Below, piece by piece: positions 10,946 through 19,020 of a DNA stretch of 64,000 nt. Source of the DNA: Allochromatium tepidum (GTDB lineage Bacteria > Pseudomonadota > Gammaproteobacteria > Chromatiales > Chromatiaceae). Location of the stretch: the NCBI RefSeq assembly GCF_018409545.1, contig NZ_AP024563.1, positions 292,501-356,500 of the forward strand, given 5' to 3'. Numbering within the stretch: the first letter of the stretch is position 1; each line of letters starts with the position of its first letter. A program made the translations under genes and the position numbers. The notes under the pieces were generated by a model, which had not been told where the DNA came from, did not search any database, and saw nothing but the letters and a program-made list of their open reading frames with translations.

Positions 10946-11546
10946 TGGGCGTCCAGTATTCGAAGAGTTTGACCACCTTGCGCACACCCGGCACATAGCG
11001 CACCCGCTCGGCGACGAGATCGCCCTCGCGCGGCGTGACCAGCCCAAGCAGATAGAGTATCCCATCCTCGACCACGATCTTGACGCGGGTCGGATCGAAA
11101 TCGGGCAATTCGATGCCGGCCAGCTCCAGTTTGGCGCGCAAGGCGATATAGGTATCTTCGGACTGGCGGCCCATCCCGATGCGCGGCCCGACGCGGACCT
11201 CGTCGATCACGCGCGCGACCTTGGGCAGTCGGCTGATCCGCTCGCCGGCTCGCTGCGCGAGATCCGCCGATTCGGCCTGTCCGGTGAGCAGGACGCTGCG
11301 GTTGTAGCTGGTCGCGATGATCCGCGCACCTCGGCCGAGGTCGCGATCCTGGAAGATCGCCTGGGCGGCGGCGAACTCGATCTGCCGATCGTCGAGGATC
11401 GTCTGGGCCGGGCGACGATCATGGATGGCCGAGGCGCCGGCGACCGCCGCGCCGCCCACGACCAGGGGCGCACATCCAGTCGCCGAGAGCGCGAATGCGA
11501 GCACGGCGCCCGCCAGAGTGATCGGCTTCGAGTACGTTCTATTCAT
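10938..11546 (-). CDS. dolP: DolP/YraP-like outer-membrane BON-domain lipoprotein
   Basis: This 202-residue lipoprotein carries a signal peptide with a lipobox-like SATGC ending at about residue 25, then two BON domains (about 47-115 and 120-195; second one contains VKIVVEDGILYLLGLVTPREGD). E. coli DolP binds anionic phospholipids and supports outer-membrane integrity. The start at 11546 (MNRTYSK) puts the signal peptide at the N terminus; an upstream in-frame ATG adds 12 residues in front of it. Gene order lpoA-yraN-dolP matches E. coli except that diaA is missing between yraN and dolP. Confidence 0.85.
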   Translation of the reverse strand: MNRTYSKPITLAGAVLAFALSATGCAPLVVGGAAVAGASAIHDRRPAQTILDDRQIEFAAAQAIFQDRDLGRGARIIATSYNRSVLLTGQAESADLAQRAGERISRLPKVARVIDEVRVGPRIGMGRQSEDTYIALRAKLELAGIELPDFDPTRVKIVVEDGILYLLGLVTPREGDLVAERVRYVPGVRKVVKLFEYWTPNA

Positions 11547-11636
11547 TGGGATCGGGATGAAGGGCTTTGATGAGCGATGCACGACGCGCCGACGGCGGTC
11601 GTTCAGGCTTGGATCGGGTGACGAGTGGTTCAGTTC

Positions 11637-12014
11637 CTAGAGCGTAAAAGCCTGCCGGATCCACTGGATGTCGTCCTCGGCACTGATGGCCACGACATCG
11701 AACCGGCAAGCCAGTTGGGTCGGGTGGCGATGCAGATAGTGCCGGGCGGCCAGGATCAGGCGCTGCTGTTTGTGCGCGTCCACGGTCGCCGCCGGGGTGC
11801 CGAAGCGCGTCGAGCGCCGGTAGCGCACCTCGACGAACACCAGGACGGCCTCGTCGCGCATCACCAGATCGATCTCGCCGAACCGAGAGCGCTGGTTGCG
11901 CGCGACCAGTCTCAGCCCCTGAGCGGTCAGGAACGACTCGGCGAGACGCTCCTTGGCTTCACCGATCGCGCGCGTGTCCGGGCGCGATCGGCGGCTACTG
12001 GGGCTGGTGCTCAT
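11637..12014 (-). CDS. yraN: YraN family endonuclease-like protein (UPF0102)
   Basis: This 125-residue protein has the nuclease-like fold signature of the UPF0102 family: AKERLAESFLTAQGLRLVAR, then RFGEIDLVMRD and VLVFVEVRYRRSTRFG. The acidic residues of the PD-(D/E)xK-like core (E and D of GEID, E of VEVRYR) are visible, with Arg replacing the usual Lys. Its cellular function is not firmly established. The ATG overlaps the lpoA stop by 4 bases. The family's usual position between lpoA and diaA/dolP is conserved. Confidence 0.9.
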   Translation of the reverse strand: MSTSPSSRRSRPDTRAIGEAKERLAESFLTAQGLRLVARNQRSRFGEIDLVMRDEAVLVFVEVRYRRSTRFGTPAATVDAHKQQRLILAARHYLHRHPTQLACRFDVVAISAEDDIQWIRQAFTL

Positions 12015-13876
12015 TCAGGACCGAGCGCACGGGTAGATTCGACGCGCTTCTCGCCCGGAGGTTCCATGCCGTTGGCCAGGCGTGGTCCGCTCTCGGTGAA
12101 GCGTCCCAGTACCAACTGACGGGTGAGACGACCGAGCGGATCGACCGCGAGTCCGCCGGTCTGGCCCGGATAGTAGGCCCCAGGGTTCGCCTCCAGCTCG
12201 GACAGACGCGGCGCCAGACGGTAGGCGTCGATGCCCATGGCATAGAGTCGGGCGAGCGGACCTGAGGCGCTGTCGGTCCGGGCCATGACGGTGCGGCGCG
12301 CGAGCGGCCCCGGTCCGCCCAAGTCGAGCATCCAGGGAATATCGACGAAATAGAGTCCGACCAGGGCCTGATCGGCATTGGCATCGAAGTGCCCCGAATA
12401 GACGTGCGAGGTCGAGATGACGATCAGGGGCTTGTTCGCGGCGGACCGGATCTGGGGATGGAGCTTGCGCGCCATCTCGGCGGTGGCGACCAGGAACAGT
12501 AGGTCGGCCCTCTGGCCATCCATGAGTCGGCCCAGGGTCTTGTCGTAATTCGACCAGGCCGGATCGAAGCCGGCCTGACCGGCCAGGGTTCCGCCCTGAG
12601 CGCGCCACTGCGCACTGAAGGCATTCGCCAGACGCCGGCCCCAGGCATCGTTCGGATGGAGCACGAACGCGCGTCTGGCGCCCAGGGCAAATCCCTTGTT
12701 CGCCGCCTCGGCGGCTTCGTTCTCGGGTGAGAGCGCGAACTGGAACAGATTCGGGGCGCGACGCTCCGCCTCGGTGGATTCGTTCAGCGCGAGCGTGGGG
12801 ATCGGCGACGTCCCGGCGTCGATCAGCGCATCGACGGCCGGCTTCTCCAGCGGTCCGATCACATAGTCGGCGCCGCGCGCGATGGCGGAGGTGTGCAGTG
12901 CGCGCACCCGACCGGCATTGGTGCTGTCGGCGAAGTCCAGTGACGGGCGTCGATCGCCCGGATCTAGGCGGCCGGCGGCCTGGATCCCATCGCGCACCGC
13001 CTTGGCGGCCGCGGCGAAGCGCCCGCCGCCGGGCAGCATCACGGTGACGCGCCGGCCGCTCGCGTATCCGCCCGGCCCGTCGCCGCCATAGGCGCGCGCC
13101 AGCTCGGGGAGCGCGGGGTGGCTGGTGCGGCCTTGGCGCCATTGACGATAGGCGTCGTCCAGCCGCCGGGGATCGGCGCCGTGGCTTCGCGCGAGCTGGG
13201 CGATCTCGGCCCAGCCCTTCATGGAACCGCGACCCGTGCGGGTGAGTTTGAGCAGCTCGTCCTCGCCGATCAGCGCCAGGGTCGCGACCAGCGCGACCTG
13301 ATTGGTCAGACGGGCCGGTCCGTCGAGCAGGGCGTCGAGTTCGGCCAGAGACTCGGCTCCGGCCACCGGATCGTTGCCGAGCCGCTGGGCGGCCGCCAGC
13401 AGTCCGAGGCGTCGGATCTTGAGCGATTTGGGCAGGTTGCCCGGCAACCGATTCAATTCGACGATCGCGACCTTGGGCCGTCCGGCCGCCAGGTCGAGTT
13501 CGGCCCTGAGCAGTTGCGAGCGTTCCGGTTGGCCGCCGACGAGTTCGGACGGCTTGAGTCCATCGAGCGTCTCGCGCGCCCGTCCGACCCGGCCGCCGGC
13601 CAGATAGGCCTGCGCGGCCTTGAGCCTGAGTTCGGACTTGGCCGGAGCCTGAGCGCGAGCGGCCAGTTCCAGATAGAGCCGGGCGGCCTCGTCGACCTGG
13701 CCCTGAGCCTCCAGACTGGAGGCGCGGCTCAACTCAGCGCTCGGAACGCTCGTCAGCAGGCTGGCCGGATCCTGGATCGGCTGGACGGCGCAGCCCGACA
13801 GGAGTACGGCGGCGAACAGCGGTCCGAGCAGCCGACGCGGGAAAAAAGCGGTACGGTCGATGCGATTCTTGGGCAT
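12011..13876 (-). CDS. lpoA: LpoA (LppC/YraM) outer-membrane lipoprotein activator of PBP1A
   Basis: This 621-residue protein starts with a lipoprotein signal peptide (LLSGC at about residues 25-29). It continues with an N-terminal helical TPR-like region (about 40-250) and a C-terminal periplasmic-binding-protein fold (about 265-590), the layout of LpoA. In E. coli LpoA reaches from the outer membrane to activate the peptidoglycan synthase PBP1A. It is divergent from rsmI with 47 bases between them, as in E. coli yraL/yraM, and is followed by yraN with a 4-base overlap. Direct PBP1A partnership here is inferred from family. Confidence 0.92.
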   Translation of the reverse strand: MPKNRIDRTAFFPRRLLGPLFAAVLLSGCAVQPIQDPASLLTSVPSAELSRASSLEAQGQVDEAARLYLELAARAQAPAKSELRLKAAQAYLAGGRVGRARETLDGLKPSELVGGQPERSQLLRAELDLAAGRPKVAIVELNRLPGNLPKSLKIRRLGLLAAAQRLGNDPVAGAESLAELDALLDGPARLTNQVALVATLALIGEDELLKLTRTGRGSMKGWAEIAQLARSHGADPRRLDDAYRQWRQGRTSHPALPELARAYGGDGPGGYASGRRVTVMLPGGGRFAAAAKAVRDGIQAAGRLDPGDRRPSLDFADSTNAGRVRALHTSAIARGADYVIGPLEKPAVDALIDAGTSPIPTLALNESTEAERRAPNLFQFALSPENEAAEAANKGFALGARRAFVLHPNDAWGRRLANAFSAQWRAQGGTLAGQAGFDPAWSNYDKTLGRLMDGQRADLLFLVATAEMARKLHPQIRSAANKPLIVISTSHVYSGHFDANADQALVGLYFVDIPWMLDLGGPGPLARRTVMARTDSASGPLARLYAMGIDAYRLAPRLSELEANPGAYYPGQTGGLAVDPLGRLTRQLVLGRFTESGPRLANGMEPPGEKRVESTRALGPE

Positions 13877-13923
13877 GATTCCGTGTCCGTATTCTTTTGT
13901 GAGAGTCTGCCGGAGGGCGGAAG

Positions 13924-14784
13924 ATGCAACGACAGGCCGGGGTACTATACGTGGTGGCCACTCCGATCGGCAATCTCGGAGACCTCAGCGAGCGCGCACG
14001 CCGGGTGCTCGCCGAGGTCGATGCCATCGCCGCCGAGGATACGCGCGAGACGCGGCGTCTGCTCGCGCACTGCGGGATCTCGTCCGAGCTGATCGCCTAT
14101 CACGACCACAACGAGTCCGAACTCACACCGCGTCTGCTGGAGGCGCTGGAGTCGGGGCAACGCCTGGCGTTGGTCTCGGACGCGGGCACGCCCTTGATCA
14201 GCGATCCCGGCTATATCCTAGTGGCGGCGGCGCGTGAACGGGGTCTGGATGTCGTGCCCATTCCGGGGGCGAGCGCGGCCATCTGTGCGCTCTCGGCCTC
14301 GGGTCTGCCGAGCGACCGCTTCCTCTTCCTCGGTTTTCCGCCCCGCACCCAGTCGCGCCGTCGGGCCCGGATCGAGTCGGTCGCGCGCGAGCCGGGGACG
14401 CTCATCTTCTATGAGAGCGCCAAGCGGGCGCTGGAGACGCTGCGCGATCTCCAAGCCGTCCTGGGCGATGGGCGGCGTCTGGTCATCGCGCGCGAGCTGA
14501 CCAAACGGTTCGAGACCTTTCTGCTCGGACCGGCCAGTGTGCTCATCGCACGTCTGGAGTCGGACGAGGAGCAGCGTCTCGGCGAGATGGTGATCCTGGT
14601 CGAGGGCTGCCCGGCGTCTGAAGCCGACGAGACGCGCGAGGACGCCGTCCGCGTGTTGCGCATCCTCGGCGAGTCCATGCCGCTGAGTCAGGCCGCCGCG
14701 CTGGCCGCCCGCCTGACCGGAGCCAAGAAGAACGCACTCTACCGGCTGGGCCTGGAGCTGGGACTCGGTGCCGAATCCGATTGA
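13924..14784 (+). CDS. rsmI: RsmI, 16S rRNA (cytidine-1402-2'-O)-methyltransferase
   Basis: The 286-residue protein is a tetrapyrrole-methylase-fold enzyme that 2'-O-methylates C1402 in the ribosomal decoding centre. The N terminus has LYVVATPIGNLGDLSERAR, followed by DTRETRRLLAHCGI, the LVSDAGTPLISDPGY SAM-binding loop (about 82-98), and the PIPGASA motif. Its partner in making m4Cm1402, RsmH, is encoded 1.2 kb downstream. It is divergent from lpoA. Confidence 0.96.
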   Translation: MQRQAGVLYVVATPIGNLGDLSERARRVLAEVDAIAAEDTRETRRLLAHCGISSELIAYHDHNESELTPRLLEALESGQRLALVSDAGTPLISDPGYILVAAARERGLDVVPIPGASAAICALSASGLPSDRFLFLGFPPRTQSRRRARIESVAREPGTLIFYESAKRALETLRDLQAVLGDGRRLVIARELTKRFETFLLGPASVLIARLESDEEQRLGEMVILVEGCPASEADETREDAVRVLRILGESMPLSQAAALAARLTGAKKNALYRLGLELGLGAESD

Positions 14785-14791
14785 ACGACGC

Positions 14792-14821
14792 GCGACAGAG
14801 ATCGGTCGGATTTGTTAGGAT
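14792..14821 (+). promoter_or_regulatory. putative sigma-70 promoter of rnpB
   Basis: GCGACA (14792-14797) and TAGGAT (14816-14821) are separated by 18 bases, and TGT directly before the -10 makes an extended -10. The predicted RNA start, about 7-9 bases downstream, coincides with the 5' end of RNase P RNA. Assigned by eye. Confidence 0.5.
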
Positions 14822-14828
14822 GCCGCTC

Positions 14829-15203
14829 CTAAGGAGTTGGCCAGACAGTCGCTCCTTCCGTTCGGAAGGGGAGGAAAGTCCGGGCTCCATCGGGCAGGGT
14901 GCCAGGTAACGCCTGGGGGATGTGAGTCCACGGAAAGTGCCACAGAAAAGATACCGCCGGTTCGGGTTCCGCTCGCGCCGGTAAGGGTGAAAAGGTGCGG
15001 TAAGAGCGCACCGCGCTGGTGGCAACATCAGTGGCAGGGTAAACCCCACCCGGAGCAAGACCAAATAGGGGAACCTGCGGCTTCGAGCTGCGGCGCGCGG
15101 CCCGCGCGTGTTCCCGGGTAGGTCGCTCGAGGCGCGCGGTGACGCGCGTCCCAGATGAATGACTGTCCTCGACAGAACCCGGCTTATCGGCCAACTCCTT
15201 AGC
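14829..15203 (+). ncRNA. rnpB: RNase P RNA, bacterial class A
   Basis: The P1 helix is explicit: AAGGAGTTGGCC (14831-14842) pairs with GGCCAACTCCTT (15189-15200). Conserved core segments appear in order: GAGGAAAGTCCGGGCTCC (CR-I, about 14870), CAGGGTGCCAGGTAACGCCTG, CCACAGAAAAGATACCGCC, GGTAAGGGTGAAAAGGTGCG, GGTAAACCCC, and AGATGAATGACTGTCC near the 3' end. Length of about 375 nt and this order identify the catalytic RNA that matures tRNA 5' ends. The reading frames over it are spurious. Ends may be off by a few bases. Confidence 0.96.
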
Positions 15204-15244
15204 CTCCGACACGCCTCCTCCAACCCCCTTCAAAGCGTTCGTTC

Positions 15245-15264
15245 CAGGGTGCTCGAACACCCTG
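15245..15264 (+). terminator. hairpin downstream of rnpB, possible terminator
   Basis: CAGGGTG (15245-15251) and CACCCTG (15258-15264) form a perfect 7-bp stem with a CTCGAA loop, followed by ATTTCT. The T-run is weak, so it may serve as a processing or partial termination site at the end of the rnpB transcript. Confidence 0.45.
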
Positions 15265-15302
15265 ATTTCTCATCGACTTGAGTTCGATTGCTCATGTTTT
15301 TT

Positions 15303-15320
15303 ATGAACTCATGAGTTCAT
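15303..15320. repeat. perfect 18-bp palindrome upstream of mraZ
   Basis: ATGAACTCATGAGTTCAT reads the same on both strands and sits about 95 bases before the predicted -35 of mraZ, in an AT-rich part of the 314-base gap between rnpB and mraZ. It could be an operator for a dimeric regulator or a chance palindrome. Confidence 0.5.
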
Positions 15321-15414
15321 GATCCTGAATCGATAGCGTTTTTCACGTGTTACCGACCCGTCTCAGGTTCATGCCGTAAGTCGCTGACTCTGAAGAACAA
15401 AGGCCAAGGATTTC

Positions 15415-15443
15415 TTGACGTTGCCCCGGAGCCTCTCTAACAT
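15415..15443 (+). promoter_or_regulatory. predicted sigma-70 promoter of the dcw cluster (Pmra)
   Basis: TTGACG (15415-15420) and TAACAT (15438-15443) have the ideal 17-base spacing and lie 72 bases before the mraZ start. This is the position expected for the main promoter that drives the division/cell-wall cluster in gammaproteobacteria. Confidence 0.72.
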
Positions 15444-15452
15444 GAGCGTTCA

Positions 15453-15477
15453 GTGGGGAAGTGTGGGGAATTGGGGA
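15453..15477 (+). promoter_or_regulatory. MraZ-type operator repeats
   Basis: Three G-rich direct repeats follow the promoter: GTGGGGAA at 15453, GTGGGGAA at 15463 and TTGGGGAG at 15471. MraZ of E. coli represses its own operon by binding TGGGN repeats spaced by 5 bases next to the promoter. The first two copies have the 10-base period exactly and the third is two bases short of it. Binding is inferred. Confidence 0.6.
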
Positions 15478-15514
15478 GTGATCGACCACGGACGAGCCAT
15501 CCAGGGGGGCTTCA

Positions 15515-15970
15515 GTGTTTCGCGGCTTGACCATCCTCAACCTGGATGCCAAGGGCCGTCTGGCGATTCCGTCCAGGCATCGCGAGCGACTGGAGACGCT
15601 GTCCGGCACGCGCCTGATCGTCACCGTGGATCGCGACCGCTGCCTGCTCCTCTATCCGGAACCCGAATGGGACATCATCGAACGCAAGTTCGCCGCCCTT
15701 CCCGCACTCGATCCGACGGCACGCGCGCTGCAACGTCTCTATGTCGGCAATGCACAGGAAGTCGATATCGATGCGCAGGGGCGCATCCTGCTGCCCGGCC
15801 ATCTGCGCGAATTCGCGTCGCTGGACAAGCGGGTCGCCTTCGTGGGGCAGGGGGCCAAGTTCGAGATCTGGGACGAGTCGGCCTGGCGCGCGCGCACCGA
15901 AGCCGCGCTGAACGACCTGGCCCTCAACGCGCTGGCCACGGATTCGGGACTCGGTACCCTGACGTTGTGA
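15515..15970 (+). CDS. mraZ: MraZ, transcriptional regulator of the dcw cluster
   Basis: The 151-residue protein has two SpoVT/AbrB-like halves, beginning FRGLTILNLDAKGRLAIPSR and repeating as VDIDAQGRILLPGHLREFA at about residue 85. MraZ forms ring-shaped oligomers and represses the operon by binding the repeats next to its promoter. Start is a GTG at 15515, which begins exactly at the family N terminus. It is the first gene of the division and cell-wall cluster, 12 bases before rsmH. Confidence 0.96.
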   Translation: MFRGLTILNLDAKGRLAIPSRHRERLETLSGTRLIVTVDRDRCLLLYPEPEWDIIERKFAALPALDPTARALQRLYVGNAQEVDIDAQGRILLPGHLREFASLDKRVAFVGQGAKFEIWDESAWRARTEAALNDLALNALATDSGLGTLTL

Positions 15971-15982
15971 GAGAAGCCGCTT

Positions 15983-16906
15983 TTGTCGCACAAACCCGTA
16001 TTACTGGAGGAGACAGTGTCCGCCTTGCTGGTGCAATCGGACGGAATCTATGTCGATGGCACCTTCGGACGAGGTGGGCACAGTCGCGCCATCCTCGCGC
16101 GTCTGGGCGCGGCCGGGCGTCTGCTCGGTTTCGATCGCGACCCCGAGGCCGTGGCCGTCGGCCAGGCACTCTCGGCCGAGGACGGACGCTTCTCCATCCA
16201 TCGCGGCTCCTTCGCCGACATCGGGCGTCTGCTCGATGAGGCCGGGATCGAGGCACGCCTGAATGGCGTATTGCTCGATCTCGGCGTCTCCTCACCGCAA
16301 CTGGACACCCCCGAACGCGGCTTCAGCTTCATGGCCGACGGCCCGCTGGACATGCGCATGGACCCCGACAGCGGTGAGTCGGCGGCACAATGGCTCGCAT
16401 GCGCCGAACAGCACGAGATCGCGACCGTACTGCGCGAGTTCGGCGAGGAACGCTTCGCCAACCGCATCGCACGCGCCATCGTCGAGACCCGTGCCCAGAC
16501 GCCGATCCGCACGACGGCCCAACTGGCCGAGCTGGTCGCGCGCGCCGTGCCCAGGCGTGAACCGGGCAAGCATCCGGCCACCCGCACCTTCCAGGCCGTG
16601 CGCATCCAGGTCAACGGCGAGCTGGAAGCCCTGCGTCGCTGTCTCGATCAGGTCTGCGATCGACTGGCGATCGGCGGACGGCTGGCGGTCATCAGCTTCC
16701 ATTCGCTCGAAGACCGGCTGGTCAAACGCTTCATCCGGCGTGAATCCAAGGGACCGGAACTGCCCAAGGGCGTTCCGGCTCGCGCCGTCGAGGTCCAGGG
16801 GCGTCTGCGTCCCATCGGCAAATCGGTGCGCCCCTCGGCGGACGAGGAAGCGCAGAACCCGAGAGCACGCAGCGCCATCCTGCGCGTGGCGGAGCGCCTG
16901 CCATGA
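15983..16906 (+). CDS. rsmH: RsmH, 16S rRNA (cytosine-1402-N4)-methyltransferase
   Basis: The 307-residue SAM-dependent enzyme was formerly called MraW. The SAM loop [18 protein letters not shown] lies near residues 20-37, [15 protein letters not shown] at about 94-108, and the C-terminal [14 protein letters not shown] motif near 240. It N4-methylates C1402, the same nucleotide targeted by the nearby rsmI product. Start is a TTG at 15983, which gives the family N terminus ([11 protein letters not shown]). The stop overlaps the ftsL start as ATGA. Confidence 0.96.
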   Translation: MSHKPVLLEETVSALLVQSDGIYVDGTFGRGGHSRAILARLGAAGRLLGFDRDPEAVAVGQALSAEDGRFSIHRGSFADIGRLLDEAGIEARLNGVLLDLGVSSPQLDTPERGFSFMADGPLDMRMDPDSGESAAQWLACAEQHEIATVLREFGEERFANRIARAIVETRAQTPIRTTAQLAELVARAVPRREPGKHPATRTFQAVRIQVNGELEALRRCLDQVCDRLAIGGRLAVISFHSLEDRLVKRFIRRESKGPELPKGVPARAVEVQGRLRPIGKSVRPSADEEAQNPRARSAILRVAERLP

Positions 16907-17193
16907 CGCGCGCCCGCTTCCTCACGGTCGCCGGATTCATACTCGCCGTCATCCTGACGGCGATGGCCGTCGTGCACACCAAATATCTCACCCGTCTCCA
17001 TTTCGCCCATCTCCAGGATCTGCGCGCCCAGCGCGATGCGATCGATGTCGAATGGAACCGTCTGCGTCTCGAAGAGGCCGCGCTCTCGACCCATGTGCTC
17101 GTCGAGCGCAAGGCCCGTCGCGAGCTCGGCATGTTCGCACCCCGTGCCGGCGATGTACTCTTGATCGAGGAGCGCGTTCATGCCAAACCCTAG
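16903..17193 (+). CDS. ftsL: FtsL, cell division protein
   Basis: This 96-residue bitopic protein has a short cytoplasmic N terminus, one transmembrane helix (about residues 6-26) and a periplasmic coiled-coil region ([29 protein letters not shown]). FtsL forms the FtsQLB complex that activates FtsWI at the septum. Low sequence conservation is normal for the family; position between rsmH and ftsI (4- and 14-base overlaps) makes the assignment secure. Confidence 0.92.
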   Translation: MTRARFLTVAGFILAVILTAMAVVHTKYLTRLHFAHLQDLRAQRDAIDVEWNRLRLEEAALSTHVLVERKARRELGMFAPRAGDVLLIEERVHAKP

Positions 17194-18961
17194 TCGTCGC
17201 GCTCGCAAACCCCTGCCGCCGCTCAAGCCGCGCCGGGCGCCCAATACGGTGCTGCGCCGCCGGTTGCTGATGTCGGCCTTGTCGCTGGCCTTCGTCATGC
17301 TGACGGGCGGGGTCTTCTATCGGCAGGTGATCCAGACCGAGTTCCTGCAACGCGAGGGCGAGGCGCGCTATCTGCGCGATGCCGTCATCCCGGCGCGGCG
17401 CGGCATGATCCTGGATCGCAACGGTGAGCCGCTGGCCGTGAGCACGCCGGTCGAGACCGTCTGGGCCGAGCCGCGCAAGCTGATCAACCATCTCGACAAG
17501 ATCCCCGCGCTCGCCGGCGCGCTCGGGATGGATGCCGCCTTCCTGCGTGATCGCATCGAGGGCAATCGCGACAAGGGCTTCCTCTATGTCAAGCGGCGCG
17601 TCACCTTCGAGGAGGCGCGCGCGGTGCGCGAGGCGATCGCCGAGCACGGGATCGAGGGCGTCGATTTCGAGAACGAATACCGCCGCTTCTATCCGGGCGC
17701 CGAGGTCTTCGCCCATGTCATCGGCTTCACCAACATCGAGGATCGCGGCCAGGAAGGCATAGAGCTGGCCTACGACCGCGTGCTCAAGGCCGAGCCCGGT
17801 TTGCAGCGCGTCATCCGTGATGGGCGCCGGCGCACCGTGCAGCAGGTCGAGCAGGTCCGTCCGCCGCGTCCGGGTCGCGATCTGGCCCTGACTCTGGATC
17901 GGCGCTTGCAATATCTGGCCTATCGCGAGCTGAAGGCCGCCGTGACCGAGCACAAGGCCAAGGGCGGCACCCTGGTGGTGCTGGACGTGGCCACGGGCGA
18001 GGTGCTGGCGATGGTCAATCAGCCCAGCTTCAATCCCAACAGTGATCGCAGCGGGGACAGCGAGCGTCGGCGCAATCGCGCGCTCACCGACGTCATGGAG
18101 CCCGGCTCGACGCTCAAGCCGTTCGTGGTCGCCGCCGCACTCGAGCGGGGGGTCATCACGCCGGCGAGCCGCTTCTCGACCGCGCCCTACAGCATCGGCC
18201 GTAACGTCGTGCGCGACGTGCACAACTATGGCACGCTCGATGTCACCGGCATCATCACCAAATCGAGCAACGTCGGCTCGGTGAAGATCGCGCAGAAAAT
18301 GAGCTACCAGGATCTCTGGAGCCTCTACGATCAGCTCGGATTCGGTCATCCGACCGGTATCGGCTTTCCGGGCGAGAGTCGCGGCCTTCTCAGACATTAT
18401 TCGACCTGGCGGCCCTTCGAACATGCCACGCACGCCTTCGGCTATGGTCTCTCGGTCACATCACTGCAACTGGCCCAGGCCTATTTGGTGCTGGCCGCCG
18501 ATGGCGTGAAGCGGCCCGTGACCCTCTTCAAGCGCGATCCGCTCATGCAAACCGCTGCGGCGCCCGAGGGCGTGCGTCTCCTGAGTCAGGATACGACGCG
18601 CCGGCTGCGTGCCATGATGGAGACCGTGGTCTCCGAACAGGGCACGGCCAAACAGGCGATCATCGCCGGCTATCGCGCCGCCGGCAAGACCGGAACGGCC
18701 AAGAAATCGGCGGGCAAGGCCGGTTATGCGAGCAATCGTTATCAGTCGGTCTTCGCCGGGTTCGTGCCGGCCGGCCGGCCGCGTTTCGTCATGGTGGTCA
18801 TGATCGACGAGCCGGGCGCCGGCGCCTATTACGGCGGTGTGGTGGCGGCGCCCATCTTCCAGAAGGTGATGGAAGGCGCGCTGCGGCTGTTCAACGTCCC
18901 GCCCGACGATCCCGAGCCGTCGATGATGCTCGCGCAACACTTGCAGGGGACGGCGCCATGA
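17180..18961 (+). CDS. ftsI: FtsI (PBP3), septal peptidoglycan transpeptidase
   Basis: This 593-residue class B penicillin-binding protein has one N-terminal transmembrane helix (about 27-47), a dimerisation/pedestal domain (RRGMILDRNGEPLAVS) and a transpeptidase domain with the catalytic triad motifs S310-T-L-K, SSN (about 363) and KTG (GKTGTAKKSAG). It cross-links septal peptidoglycan together with FtsW. The stop overlaps, as ATGA, a 20-codon frame occupying the slot where murE is normally found. Confidence 0.96.
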   Translation: MPNPSRRARKPLPPLKPRRAPNTVLRRRLLMSALSLAFVMLTGGVFYRQVIQTEFLQREGEARYLRDAVIPARRGMILDRNGEPLAVSTPVETVWAEPRKLINHLDKIPALAGALGMDAAFLRDRIEGNRDKGFLYVKRRVTFEEARAVREAIAEHGIEGVDFENEYRRFYPGAEVFAHVIGFTNIEDRGQEGIELAYDRVLKAEPGLQRVIRDGRRRTVQQVEQVRPPRPGRDLALTLDRRLQYLAYRELKAAVTEHKAKGGTLVVLDVATGEVLAMVNQPSFNPNSDRSGDSERRRNRALTDVMEPGSTLKPFVVAAALERGVITPASRFSTAPYSIGRNVVRDVHNYGTLDVTGIITKSSNVGSVKIAQKMSYQDLWSLYDQLGFGHPTGIGFPGESRGLLRHYSTWRPFEHATHAFGYGLSVTSLQLAQAYLVLAADGVKRPVTLFKRDPLMQTAAAPEGVRLLSQDTTRRLRAMMETVVSEQGTAKQAIIAGYRAAGKTGTAKKSAGKAGYASNRYQSVFAGFVPAGRPRFVMVVMIDEPGAGAYYGGVVAAPIFQKVMEGALRLFNVPPDDPEPSMMLAQHLQGTAP

Positions 18962-19020
18962 GCATACGGCTGACGTTCGATCCGGTATCGGAACCTGTGA
19001 GCACGGAGGGTCGGCGCTGA
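18958..19020 (+). other. 20-codon reading frame in the usual murE slot
   Basis: An ATG at 18958 overlaps the ftsI stop (ATGA), and the frame ends at a TGA that overlaps the murF start (TGATG). The 20 predicted residues (MSIRLTFDPVSEPVSTEGRR) do not resemble a known domain. In nearly all gammaproteobacterial dcw clusters a 490-500 codon murE lies here. The frame keeps coupling-type junctions on both sides, as expected after an in-frame internal deletion, but it could also be a chance linker frame. No other UDP-MurNAc-tripeptide synthetase gene is in the window. Confidence 0.4.

Noticed and set aside
14837-15260. Open frames over the RNase P RNA
   Set aside because: The sequence is explained by the conserved P1 pairing and core of class A RNase P RNA.
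16263-17270. 335-codon plus-strand frame overlapping rsmH and ftsL
   Set aside because: It is out of frame with two conserved genes and its product is an Arg/Ser/Pro-rich shadow.
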